Assembly (NCBI RefSeq): GCF_010672525.1
Contig: NZ_JAAHGH010000005.1
Location: 372,672 to 436,671 of the forward strand
Source: Okeania sp. SIO2B3
GTDB lineage: Bacteria > Cyanobacteriota > Cyanobacteriia > Cyanobacteriales > Microcoleaceae
Reading direction: 5' to 3'
Length of the DNA: 64,000 bases
Notes under the pieces: generated by a model
What the model was told of the DNA's origin: nothing
The model's input: only the letters and a program-made list of their open reading frames with translations
Databases searched by the model: none
Shown: positions 18,651 through 27,735 of the stretch, piece after piece
Numbering within the stretch: position 1 is the first letter of the stretch
How the letters are laid out: each line of letters opens with the position of its first letter
Program-made: the position numbers and the translations under genes

Positions 18651-19730
18651 TTAGTAATAAGCAAAAAATAAGTTTCCAGGAGCATCAGGGTCATCGCTAC
18701 GATAAAATTGCCGCACTAATTTTAAGAATTCTTTTTTAGTTATACTGCCATCACCATCTAGATCTAACTTGGGAAAAATTTCTATAGCTAAACCTGGAGG
18801 AATTCGCCAGCTCCAATAAAAAGTTTTGTACTCTTCCACCCCAATAACCCCATTTCCATCAATATCCAATAACTCGAAAACCCGATCTGCTAGGTCAACA
18901 ACTATTTGGTATATATTTGGACTATTGATCCGACGTTGATTATATTTGAGCCATTCTGCTAGCTCAATTTTACCGTTTCCATTTTTATCCGCATCCTTTT
19001 GCAAATATTCCCACTCTTCCATAAACTTTCCATAGAGTTGTTGGTATTGTGGCATTTCCTGAGTTAAATTACGCGCTCTAGCAAGATTATGAAATATTGC
19101 TTCAAAATCGTCTTTTTCTACTGCACCATTTCGATCTGCATCATAAACTTGAAACAAGCGCGTCCACTTTCTTTTTTGCAGTGTGGTAGTATAGAAAGCA
19201 AAAAGTGAGTTTCCGGGAGCATTAGGTTCATCACTACGATGAAATTCCCGTACTAATTTCAAGAATTCCTTTTTAGTTATACTGCCATCACCATTTAGGT
19301 CTAACTTGGGAAAAATTTCTATAGCTAAATCTGGAGGAATTCGCCAGCTCCAATAAAAAGTTTTGTACTCTTTCACACCAATAACCCCATTTCCATCGAT
19401 ATCCAATAACTCGAAAACCCGATCTGCTAAGTCAACAAGTATCTGGTATATATTTGGATCATTGATACGACGCTCGGCGTGTTGGAGCCATTCTGCTAGC
19501 TCAATTTTACCGTTTCCATTTTTATCGGCATCCTTTTGCAAATATTCCCAATCTTCCATAAACTTTGAATAGAGTTGCTGATATTGTGGCATTTCCTCAG
19601 TTAAATTACGCGCTCTAGTAAGATTATGAAATATTGCTTCAAAATCGTCTTTTTCTACTGTACCATTTCGATCGGCATCATAGACTTGAAACAAGCGCGT
19701 CCATTTTCTTTTTTGCAGTGTGGTAAGCAT
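18651..19730 (-). CDS. Eight-EF-hand protein, in-frame tandem duplication
   Basis: The 359 residues consist of two nearly identical 179-residue modules. Each starts TTLQKRKWTRLFQVYDADRNG and ends with NAPGNSLFAFY or DAPGNLFFAYY. Each module holds four canonical EF loops (DADRNGTVEKDDF, DKNGNGKIELAEW, DIDGNGVIGVKEY, DLNGDGSITKKEF types). The join has no linker: the second module follows directly with its initiator Met-Leu lost. DNA of the two halves is also nearly identical, so the duplication is recent. It is related to the single-module gene at 16789. Function is probably calcium buffering or sensing. Confidence 0.93.
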   Translation of the reverse strand: MLTTLQKRKWTRLFQVYDADRNGTVEKDDFEAIFHNLTRARNLTEEMPQYQQLYSKFMEDWEYLQKDADKNGNGKIELAEWLQHAERRINDPNIYQILVDLADRVFELLDIDGNGVIGVKEYKTFYWSWRIPPDLAIEIFPKLDLNGDGSITKKEFLKLVREFHRSDEPNAPGNSLFAFYTTTLQKRKWTRLFQVYDADRNGAVEKDDFEAIFHNLARARNLTQEMPQYQQLYGKFMEEWEYLQKDADKNGNGKIELAEWLKYNQRRINSPNIYQIVVDLADRVFELLDIDGNGVIGVEEYKTFYWSWRIPPGLAIEIFPKLDLDGDGSITKKEFLKLVRQFYRSDDPDAPGNLFFAYY

Positions 19731-20017
19731 AATTTCTGTTTCCTCCAGTGAAAGTAGATTAAATTTTTTCTACTTCTGAATAATAATTCTATATTTGATT
19801 ACTATCTCCCTACCTCCCCATTACTAAAGATATATAGCAAACTTTTTGAGATTTGATATTACTATGAGGTTCATTGTTACATAAATAAGTATCATAAAAT
19901 GTTTAAAAAGTCAATCAAATAAAGGCAACAAATGTGCTATAAAAAGAAAAGGGAGTTATTTTAAATCCCTAACTGTAAAAAAAATAATTTGACTAATACC
20001 ATCCATAATTAATTATA
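19731..20017. other. Divergent intergenic region between EF-hand gene and glcE
   Basis: AT-rich, with no repeat family recognised. It should hold promoters for both genes, but I cannot single out a convincing pair of boxes. Confidence 0.3.
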
Positions 20018-21352
20018 GTGATTTCCCAAGAAAATACATTTAACATACAAGAATTAGAAACTATTGTCAGCAAAGACAATATTAGTTTGTGGCAAGATAT
20101 AGACCAAACAAAAAAACAACAAATCTTACAGGCGATCGCTCCCGACACTACCATCAACTGCATCGTCTATCCAGAGACTCAAGTACAACTCTCTACGATA
20201 GTTACTTGTTGTGCTAAAAATAATTGGGCAATATTACCTTGTGGTAGCGGTAGCAAAATTCATTGGGGAGGGTTAATGAAAGTAGACCCAACTACTCACA
20301 AACAAGGAATAATAGTTGTTAGTAGCGATCGCCTCAACCACCTCATCGAACACGCTGTTGGTGACTTAACTGTTACTGTGGAACCTGGGATGAAATATGC
20401 AGAATTACAGGAAACTTTAGCAAAAACAGGTCAATTTCTCGCTATCGACCCTGCTTATCCAGAAACTGCTACTATTGGCGGTATCATTGCCACTGCTGAT
20501 ACAGGTTCCCTTCGTCAACGCTACCGGGGTGTACGAGATATGCTACTGGGTATAAGTTTTGTGCGCTCGGATGGAAAAATTGCTAAAGCGGGAGGAAGGG
20601 TAGTTAAAAATGTGGCAGGTTACGATCTAATGAAATTATTTACAGGTTCTTATGGCACATTAGGTATCATTAGTCAAGTTACTCTGAGAGTTTATCCTCT
20701 ACAACAAGCATCCGGTACTGTTGTTTTAGTAGGAGAAAAAAATAACATTGCCAAAGCAACTCAAACTTTATTATCTTCAGCATTAACACCTGTTGCTATT
20801 GACTTACTTTCTACTAATTTAGTTGAACAATTAGACTTAGGTAAAGGTGTGGGATTAATGGTTAGATTTCAAAGCATAATAGAGAGTGTTGAAGAGCAAT
20901 CTAATCAATTATTAAAAGTGGGAGATAGCTTAGGTTTAAATTCCACCCGTTACCATGATTATGAAGCAGAATTATGGCAAAAATTAAAACAACAAATCTG
21001 GCATTCTCAGCAAAATACAGAAATAATTTGTAAAATAGGAGTTATTCCTACGGAAGCTGTAGAAACTTTAGAGCGAACAGCACTAGAAACAGGTTTCGGA
21101 TTAATTCATGCAGGTAGTGGTTTGGGAGAATTAAAATTTAATTCTGTTACTCCTGAAACTCTTCTTAAATTACGGCGTTGGTGTGAATCTAAAGGTGGAT
21201 TTCTCACAGTTTTAGCAGCACCATTAGAGACAAAAGAAAAACTAGATGTTTGGGGTTATCATCAGAATGGTCTTGAGATAATGCGCCGAATTAAACAACA
21301 ATTTGACCCACAAAATATTCTTAATCCTCATTCTTTTGTTGGTGGGATTTAA
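20018..21352 (+). CDS. glcE: Glycolate oxidase/dehydrogenase FAD-binding subunit GlcE
   Basis: 444 residues starting at GTG. The FAD_binding_4 domain is clear: VYPETQVQLSTIV, then LPCGSGSKIHWGG, VTVEPGMKYAELQ, DPAYPETATIGGIIA and GRVVKNVAGYDLMKLFTGSYGTLG. The C-terminus RIKQQFDPQNILNPHSFVG is typical of the family. With GlcF and GlcD it oxidises photorespiratory glycolate to glyoxylate, or it acts in a related lactate or glycolate dehydrogenase. glcF follows on the same strand but 3.8 kb away; glcD is not in the window. Confidence 0.9.
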   Translation: MISQENTFNIQELETIVSKDNISLWQDIDQTKKQQILQAIAPDTTINCIVYPETQVQLSTIVTCCAKNNWAILPCGSGSKIHWGGLMKVDPTTHKQGIIVVSSDRLNHLIEHAVGDLTVTVEPGMKYAELQETLAKTGQFLAIDPAYPETATIGGIIATADTGSLRQRYRGVRDMLLGISFVRSDGKIAKAGGRVVKNVAGYDLMKLFTGSYGTLGIISQVTLRVYPLQQASGTVVLVGEKNNIAKATQTLLSSALTPVAIDLLSTNLVEQLDLGKGVGLMVRFQSIIESVEEQSNQLLKVGDSLGLNSTRYHDYEAELWQKLKQQIWHSQQNTEIICKIGVIPTEAVETLERTALETGFGLIHAGSGLGELKFNSVTPETLLKLRRWCESKGGFLTVLAAPLETKEKLDVWGYHQNGLEIMRRIKQQFDPQNILNPHSFVGGI

Positions 21353-21433
21353 AAGGCAATAAAGGTTAATTAGTTGCCAGTTAATAAGAATCAGTAGTTG
21401 ACTGACACAGCCAATATTAGTGCCAAATTTTTA

Positions 21434-21487
21434 GGATGCATTAGACAGACTGTTAAATGCCTTTCACAATCTGTCGTAACGCACCAT
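21434..21487. repeat. Imperfect palindrome between glcE and a secreted protein
   Basis: The arms GCATTAGACAGACTGT and ACAATCTGTCGTAACGC face each other around AAATGCCTTTC. It could be a bidirectional terminator for the converging genes or a small dispersed repeat. No long T-tract follows. Confidence 0.5.
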
Positions 21488-21584
21488 TTCTAGACATAAC
21501 TATATTTTATTCAAATAAATATATAATTATATCTAACTTTGTCTAATTATTTCAAGACTGCTAATAGCCCAACTCTTTACCTAA

Positions 21585-22013
21585 TTACTGTGGTGGAATA
21601 TTCTTCCATGAAAGTGTAAATGGCATGGGATATCCTGGGGCAATTGGGTAGAGATCGTTACAGACCTGGCCCTGAGATTTATATAGTGGATTAAAAGTGT
21701 ATGTCGCTGTTGCTGCTAGATTTAGTTGTGCTGATACCTCCGTATCAGGAATGTCCATATTGTAAAAGATTTTTGGGGGTGGATAAATCTGTGGGACAGG
21801 GGTACCAGGAGGGAGAGCAATCTTAATTTCTGCCAAGTCATATCCTGGCAGAGGTACTTCCTGACAGTCCCCAGGATATACTGTGGTGTAACAAGTAGGT
21901 GCTGAAGACTTATCGCATGCTGCTGGTTGTGCACTAGCATTAGATACATTCGTGGCCAATGCTACCGTCAAGGCTATGAGCAGACAAGCAACGATTTTCA
22001 GAGCTTTTTTCAT
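21585..22013 (-). CDS. Small secreted cysteine-containing protein
   Basis: 142 residues with a strong signal peptide (KKALKIVACLLIALTVALAT, cleavage near ASA-QP). The mature part has four cysteines (ACDKSSAPTC, GDCQEV and VCNDLYP) that could form two disulfides, and is rich in Pro, Tyr and Thr. No family recognised. The start is supported by AGAAAG six bases upstream. Confidence 0.75.
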   Translation of the reverse strand: MKKALKIVACLLIALTVALATNVSNASAQPAACDKSSAPTCYTTVYPGDCQEVPLPGYDLAEIKIALPPGTPVPQIYPPPKIFYNMDIPDTEVSAQLNLAATATYTFNPLYKSQGQVCNDLYPIAPGYPMPFTLSWKNIPPQ

Positions 22014-22538
22014 TACTTTCTTGATCCTTGTTTATTTTTTTTGTCAAGCTTGTTCCATCCTTAAGACGAACTTACTCGGCTTTTTCTGACAACTTTCCTA
22101 TAAGTTTTTCAGTACTTGAATAATATATCTAAACTTTTGTCGAAGACAATAGGCAATAGGCAACAAATAAAAGACAACAGGAAATATAAAATCTCAATGA
22201 TTTTTAGCTTAGACCTCTCCAAAAATACCGATTTGAAAACGGTTGTTTATTTTCTATGCAATTCAATAGCCAATTAAAAAATGAGAAATCTTCTGGCTCT
22301 AATATCATGTCCGGTTGAATAGTTACACTTTGGAGGAGGTAAGGCAGAAGGCAGGAGGCAGGAGGCAGAAGCGGTCAGACCCCCGATCGTATCTTTGTCG
22401 GCGATTCAGTTTTTTTGCCAAGAGTCAGGAGATAGAGGGAAGGTATAAGGGAAAAAGGTTAAAAAATACTCCCCATCTCCCCATCTTCTCATCAATCTTT
22501 GGTAGGAAACATTAACGTATTTCATATAAGATCGGGTT
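22014..22538. other. Gap with half of a family C element and low-complexity DNA
   Basis: ATATCATGTCCGGTT at 22302-22316 is one end of element family C; no partner end is found. (GGCAGAAGGCAGGAG)n follows. The open frame at 22315 is made of this repeat and is not called. Confidence 0.5.
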
Positions 22539-24497
22539 CTATCTAACTTGAAAATCATTAGCTACTAAATCTGGACTGCCGTCTAATGTAGCAAATTGAG
22601 CGCCACTACCAAAACCATCTGCAGTGCCGTTAGTATTATAATACAACGCTCCACTAGCAGAGTTGTAAACAATTTCAGCCTCAGTAGTTGCAGCATCACC
22701 TTCACTAGAAACAATCGCAAAATCATCTTCAGATAAACCAATACCAGGAGAACTATCTAGAGCACTAAAGGTTCTCAAGTCTAGTAAAATGATATCTTGC
22801 CCACTATTAAAATCATTAATTTGGTCTATACCTATATCTTGAGAATCAAACTCTTCGTTGGTGTTAAAGATAAATCGGTCTATGCTAGCTCCACCATTTA
22901 ATTCATCGTTTCCAGGGCCACCATTGAGGCGATCGCGACCTTGACCACCATTGAGAGTATCATTACCGCCTCCACCAATCAATATATCGAACCCAAGGCG
23001 ACCTTCTAAAACATCATTACCATCCTGGCCGAATAGACTATCGTTTCCATTAGCACCAATTAGATTATCGTTACCATCACCACCAACAATTTCATCGTTG
23101 CCTCTTCGCCCGTTTAATAAATCATCTCCGGCAAAACCAACAATTTCATCGTTACCAGTACCTCCAAAAATATTGTTGTCACGGTTATCCCCATTAAAAA
23201 CCACATCCTCTTGAGGAATTACAGTATCCAAATCTTCTAAAATAACTTGTCCGCGCAATTCACCACTCGGATTATTTTCTGTGTGCACATTAAGATAAAC
23301 TTCTCCTGACTCTACTGCTGCAACTTCAGTTTCATCCAGAGTAAAACTACCAGAGAAGAAACCTTCACCAACACCATCAGTTTCAACCACAGTCAAGTTG
23401 CGTAAAATATCACCATTCTCACCAAGTCCACCCAAATGAAGGTGAACTGAACTTTGAGGGTTTCCCTCTGAGTCCTCGGAGGGTCCGACATTCAACAAAT
23501 CACTTGATACAACGGCAAAACCACCGGATATATTGAGAGTATTGCCAGAGAGAGCCGCATAAAAAGATCCTGAACCGTCGCTAGGCGCGACTGGATCGAC
23601 TTGTTGAACAGTTGATATCGGTAAAAATGTTACTAGATCGTCTCCTGTTGGGTTTGTTTCGTTGAGCAGAACCTGAGTGCGTAATTCTCCACTCTGATTA
23701 TTGTCTGTATGCAGGTTGATGTACAAATTCCCTGACTCAGCAGCTACTACTTCATCGGGACTTAAAGTAAAATTACCAAAAAATCCACCTGACCCATCAC
23801 CATTATCAATTACATCGAAGTTACGAATAATTCCACCATTAGAATTAGCTAATCCCTGATGCAGATGAATGGCGCTCTGAGAATTTCCTTGTGAGTCTGT
23901 ATTGCCAACTGGAAATAAATCGCTTGATAAGTCTGAAAAAGTTCCTTGTATTAATAAGTTATCACCAATTAAAATTGCATCTACTATTCCTTCTGCGGGG
24001 GTATCTGCTACTGGTGGTACCTCAAAAGCTTCTGACATGGGCAACCCTAGACTTACTGCTACTTCTAGATCGTCTAAAAAAATTACCTGTCCTCGTAGCT
24101 CTCCACTTTGATTATTATCTGTGTGCAGATTTATATACAACTCGTTTGCTTCTGCTGCTTCTGTTTCTGCATCTGTGAGAGTAAAAGCGCCATTAAATGT
24201 ACCGGAACTATTACCATTATCAATTACATCTAAGTTGCGGATAATACCTCCATTCTGACCGGCTTCAGCCTGATGAACATGAATTGGGCTTTGAGGGTTT
24301 CCCTCTGAGTCTACTGCTCCTACAGGAAATAAAGGACTTGATAATCCGCTAAAACCTCCCTCTATGAGTAATGTATTCCCTGGTAAAAAAGCATTGAAAT
24401 TTCCTGAAGCTGGACCATCTGCTATTGGGGGAACTTCTTGTTCTTCTGACATTGGTAAAGAAAGCCCCAAGAAGTTGTCAAATAGATAAGTAGTCAT
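22539..24497 (-). CDS. Secreted protein with three CHRD domains and RTX calcium-binding repeats
   Basis: Three CHRD domains of about 140 residues fill residues 10-425. Each carries variants of LSLPMSEEQEVPP, SPIHVHQAEAGQNGGIIRNL and LYINLHTDNNQSGELRGQV, with the HxH and LHT motifs. Residues of about 440-560 are RTX nonapeptides (GGTGNDEIVGF, GGDGNDNLIG, GGGGNDTLNG), which bind calcium in a parallel beta-roll. The C-terminal segment (FNSGQDIILLDL) is typical of type I secretion substrates. There is no N-terminal signal peptide, in agreement with type I export. An extracellular structural or adhesive role is likely; no transporter genes are next to it. Confidence 0.9.
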   Translation of the reverse strand: MTTYLFDNFLGLSLPMSEEQEVPPIADGPASGNFNAFLPGNTLLIEGGFSGLSSPLFPVGAVDSEGNPQSPIHVHQAEAGQNGGIIRNLDVIDNGNSSGTFNGAFTLTDAETEAAEANELYINLHTDNNQSGELRGQVIFLDDLEVAVSLGLPMSEAFEVPPVADTPAEGIVDAILIGDNLLIQGTFSDLSSDLFPVGNTDSQGNSQSAIHLHQGLANSNGGIIRNFDVIDNGDGSGGFFGNFTLSPDEVVAAESGNLYINLHTDNNQSGELRTQVLLNETNPTGDDLVTFLPISTVQQVDPVAPSDGSGSFYAALSGNTLNISGGFAVVSSDLLNVGPSEDSEGNPQSSVHLHLGGLGENGDILRNLTVVETDGVGEGFFSGSFTLDETEVAAVESGEVYLNVHTENNPSGELRGQVILEDLDTVIPQEDVVFNGDNRDNNIFGGTGNDEIVGFAGDDLLNGRRGNDEIVGGDGNDNLIGANGNDSLFGQDGNDVLEGRLGFDILIGGGGNDTLNGGQGRDRLNGGPGNDELNGGASIDRFIFNTNEEFDSQDIGIDQINDFNSGQDIILLDLRTFSALDSSPGIGLSEDDFAIVSSEGDAATTEAEIVYNSASGALYYNTNGTADGFGSGAQFATLDGSPDLVANDFQVR

Positions 24498-24718
24498 TAT
24501 TAATCTCTGTCATTTTTCAGTATGGTTAATACTAAACTATGATAGTCATATTTATTTTAAATATAAAATTTTTTTGGTATATAATTCTTACTTTTTGCAA
24601 ACAAATATGACGGGTTGTCATATTTTGATAACTATACTCAAAAATTACATTATTTATAGGTAAATTCTCTACAACAAGTTTGTTTTATTAAGTATTATTA
24701 AATGCTATAATCAAAATT
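24498..24718. other. AT-rich region upstream of the CHRD/RTX gene
   Basis: No gene; probably holds the promoter of the CHRD/RTX gene on the minus strand, but no boxes are convincing. Confidence 0.3.
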
Positions 24719-24812
24719 TACCGAAAAATTGTGGTTTAAAGCCTCCCCTTTTAAGGGGATAATAAATAAAAATTTTCTTTTGAGTCAATCCTCTTCTTTT
24801 CCAGGAGAGGTA
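24719..24812 (-). mobile_element. Dispersed repeat family F, inverted copy
   Basis: TACCGAAAAATTGTGGTTTA at the start is the reverse complement of the right end of the copies at 10081 and 30590; CCTCCCCTTTTAAGGGG follows. A (ATTCATT)n run (24818-24845) and short GTTTGCG...AGGGAAGCG repeats (24988-25060) fill the rest of the gap to glcF. Confidence 0.7.
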
Positions 24813-25145
24813 ATTATTCATTATTCATTATTCATTATTCATTATTGAAAAGTGGGCTAGTAGTTGCTCTCTACTATGTAAGCATTCAGCCGTCAGCCAT
24901 CAGCCATCAGCTATTGTTTTTGGTTTTAGATAAAGTTTATTAATTAACGCCAAATTAGAGCTTACTAAACTCATCTGAGTCTTATTGCTGTTTGCGTAAC
25001 ATCCGGCAGGGAAGCGCTGACTTCTAATAGCTGTTTGCGCAGCAGTCCGTAGGAAATGCTTACCTACTATTGATCGATTGACAAAAAGACTGATGTATAG
25101 CACGATCAATTAAAGTTAGTATCAACAAATATTTAAACATAAGAT

Positions 25146-26549
25146 ATGCAGATAAAAGACATAAACACCGAAAATGATCGAGCAATTCCTGCAAAAGAAA
25201 GCAACTTTTTACAGCAAAATCCACATTTAAAATCTTTAACAGATAACCCTAGTTTTGACTCTCAAAAACCACCATCACCCGAATTAATTGATGCTTGTGT
25301 TCATTGTGGGTTTTGTTTGTCAACCTGTCCGAGTTATAGGGTAATTGGTAAAGAAATGGATTCTCCCAGGGGCAGAATTTATGCTATGGATGCTATTAAC
25401 AAAGGAGAAGCACCCCTCAATGAAACTACTTCCCAACATTTTGATACTTGCTTAGGTTGTCTTGCCTGTGTAACTACTTGCCCATCTAATGTTAAATATG
25501 ACAAATTAATTGCTGCAACTCGTCCGCAAGTAGAACGAAATATTAAACGTTCATTACCTGACAAATTTATTCGCAATCTTATCTTTAATATTTTCCCATA
25601 TCCTCAGAGATTACGACCATTACTTGTTCCTCTATTAGCGTATCAAAAATTAGGATTCCAGAAATTTTTTCGTGCTACTGAACTGCTGAAAAAAATATCC
25701 CCCAGATTAGCAGCAATGGAATCTATTTTACCGGAAATTACTGCTGATTCTTTCCAGGATAATTATCCTACTGTTATCCCTGCTCAAGGAGAAAAACGTT
25801 ATCGAGTGGGTTTGATTTTAGGTTGTGTACAAAGAATATTTTTCTCACCAGTTAATCAGGCAACAATTCGAGTTTTAACTGCTAATGGTTGCGAAGTTGT
25901 GATTCCTAAAAGTCAAGGTTGTTGTGCTGCTTTGCCAGAACATCAAGGGCAAACAAAACAAGCTCATACTTTGGCAAAACAAATGATAGATAGTTTTGCA
26001 AATACTGGTGTTGATGCTGTTATTATTAATGCTGCAGGTTGCGGTCATACTCTGAAAGAATACGGCAATATTCTCCAAGATGATTCAGAATATTCTGACA
26101 AAGCAAAAGAGTTTTCTAGTAATGTTAAAGACGTGCAAGAATTTTTAGCAAATGTGGGAGTAACAGCTAAACTTTCTCCTTTAACTGAAGAGGAAGAATT
26201 GAGCATAGTTTATCAAGATGCTTGTCATTTATTACACGGTCAAAAAATTAGTTTGCAACCCCGAGAACTATTACAAAAAATTCCTGGAGTGAAGTTGCGC
26301 GAACCAATAGATGCTTCTTTGTGCTGTGGAAGCGCTGGAGTTTATAATATGTTGCAACCGGAAATAGCTGATGAGTTGGGGCAACAAAAAGTAGAAAATT
26401 TGTTGAATACAGGTGCAGAATTAATTGCTTCTGCTAATCCTGGATGTTCTTTGCAGATTAAAAAGCATTTAGAATTGCAGGGAAAGAAAATGATTTTAAT
26501 GCATCCAATAGAATTATTAGATTATTCAATTCGAGGAGTTAAGTTATAG
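25146..26549 (+). CDS. glcF: Glycolate oxidase/dehydrogenase iron-sulfur subunit GlcF
   Basis: 467 residues. Two [4Fe-4S] motifs: C51, C54, C57, C61 and C102, C105, C108, C112. Two CCG domains follow: GCVQRIFFSPVNQ...GCCAALPEHQG and QDACHLLHGQ...CCGSAGVYNML. The protein takes electrons from the flavin subunits during glycolate oxidation and passes them on, probably at the membrane. Same strand as glcE; the spacer holds two minus-strand genes, so the two are not one simple transcript. Confidence 0.94.
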   Translation: MQIKDINTENDRAIPAKESNFLQQNPHLKSLTDNPSFDSQKPPSPELIDACVHCGFCLSTCPSYRVIGKEMDSPRGRIYAMDAINKGEAPLNETTSQHFDTCLGCLACVTTCPSNVKYDKLIAATRPQVERNIKRSLPDKFIRNLIFNIFPYPQRLRPLLVPLLAYQKLGFQKFFRATELLKKISPRLAAMESILPEITADSFQDNYPTVIPAQGEKRYRVGLILGCVQRIFFSPVNQATIRVLTANGCEVVIPKSQGCCAALPEHQGQTKQAHTLAKQMIDSFANTGVDAVIINAAGCGHTLKEYGNILQDDSEYSDKAKEFSSNVKDVQEFLANVGVTAKLSPLTEEEELSIVYQDACHLLHGQKISLQPRELLQKIPGVKLREPIDASLCCGSAGVYNMLQPEIADELGQQKVENLLNTGAELIASANPGCSLQIKKHLELQGKKMILMHPIELLDYSIRGVKL

Positions 26550-26666
26550 AAAAAGTGGAAGATTTTTCCCATTTATAAGCAATACCAAGGGCAATTGATG
26601 TTTGTGACAAATAGTATCAGCAAAGAAGAAGTAATAAACAAATTGGTATAAGTTAATTTAGACATG

Positions 26667-26690
26667 GAGAGCGATCGCTCTCTTTTTTTT
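26667..26690 (+). terminator. Rho-independent terminator-like hairpin after glcF
   Basis: GAGAGCGATCGCTCTC is a perfect palindrome with a HIP1 octamer at its centre, followed by eight T. It lies 118 bases after the glcF stop. Confidence 0.75.
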
Positions 26691-26908
26691 CACACAAATC
26701 TTAACGACATGACCACCCATTGCAAAATAAACCAAAACTGTATTAGGTTCAAGAATATTGACTGATCAAGATTTTGATGAGACTATTGGCTAAAAATTAT
26801 TTAGATTTTATATTCCCTGTTGCCTGTTGCCTTGGAAAAAAATTGGATATGCTGAACAGCTGATTAAACTTTCAAGCTTAAAAGTTCCTGCATCAGACTA
26901 GCAATCAC

Positions 26909-27394
26909 TTAAATGTACAGATAAGGTAATATCTCTACAAGCAAAATTAGCATCAGCATTATGCAATTGAATAGCAAAAAGCTATTAACAAAAAAGTCTA
27001 TGTTAATTCCAAAATGGAATAGATTATTTGCACTAAATGTTTCTGTAGCAAAAGAAGAAGTTAATACCTTTTGATTATTGCTAACGAATAAATTGCTCAT
27101 AGAATAATTATTAGTATTACTTACCTGAGAAGCAAATCCGAATTCTACTGGGGATAGAAATCTGTTATCCAAATCAAAGTCAGCATTTGGACTTGGCGAC
27201 AGGTCTAGAGTTAGTTCTGTAATTTCTGTTTCATCAGGATATTCATTAAAGTCAACCTGAAAAGAATTGTTTTGCTCCAATAAAGAATTAGTTTCAACAA
27301 TTTTCTGAGCTACAGCAGCTTCTACTATTCCTGTTGATAAGGCGATAATGGCTGTTCCTACCGTAGTTAAAAATAGTTTTTTTGCAGTTATCAT
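26909..27394 (-). CDS. Small secreted protein, C-terminus possibly frameshifted
   Basis: 161 residues with a signal peptide (LFLTTVGTAIIALSTGIVEA). The mature part (NNSFQVDFNEYPDETEITEL, SPVEFGFASQVSN) is acidic with no family that I recognise. The last 30 residues (FLLFNCIMLMLILLVEIL) are strikingly hydrophobic. Another frame at the same place reads LHNADANFACRDITLSVHL, so the hydrophobic tail may be the product of a frameshift rather than a real anchor. Confidence 0.5.
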   Translation of the reverse strand: MITAKKLFLTTVGTAIIALSTGIVEAAVAQKIVETNSLLEQNNSFQVDFNEYPDETEITELTLDLSPSPNADFDLDNRFLSPVEFGFASQVSNTNNYSMSNLFVSNNQKVLTSSFATETFSANNLFHFGINIDFFVNSFLLFNCIMLMLILLVEILPYLYI

Positions 27395-27735
27395 TCAAGT
27401 TTTCTGTTATTTCTATTTAAGGGTTTGATCGATTACTAAGTACACCTAATAAATTAAGAATTGCAAATTTATCAAAGATTTGTCTAGAGGGTTGATGTCG
27501 TCTTTACCAAATCTTGATAATTTAAAACTGAATAAATACTGCTATAAAAAGCTGTACAGACCCTGCTGTAGGTATTACAACAATTTGTTGATTATTTCTA
27601 ATATATGAAGATTTTGTAAAGTATTAATAGTTGAAAAAGAAATTTGTTACTTATACAATGCCTTTAAATTGTAGTTAATTAATGTGACTTCTTATAACCT
27701 CAACCTATCTCAATCATTAGTGATTTCTATATTAC
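27395..27735. other. AT-rich gap
   Basis: No gene, repeat family or clear signal seen. Confidence 0.3.
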
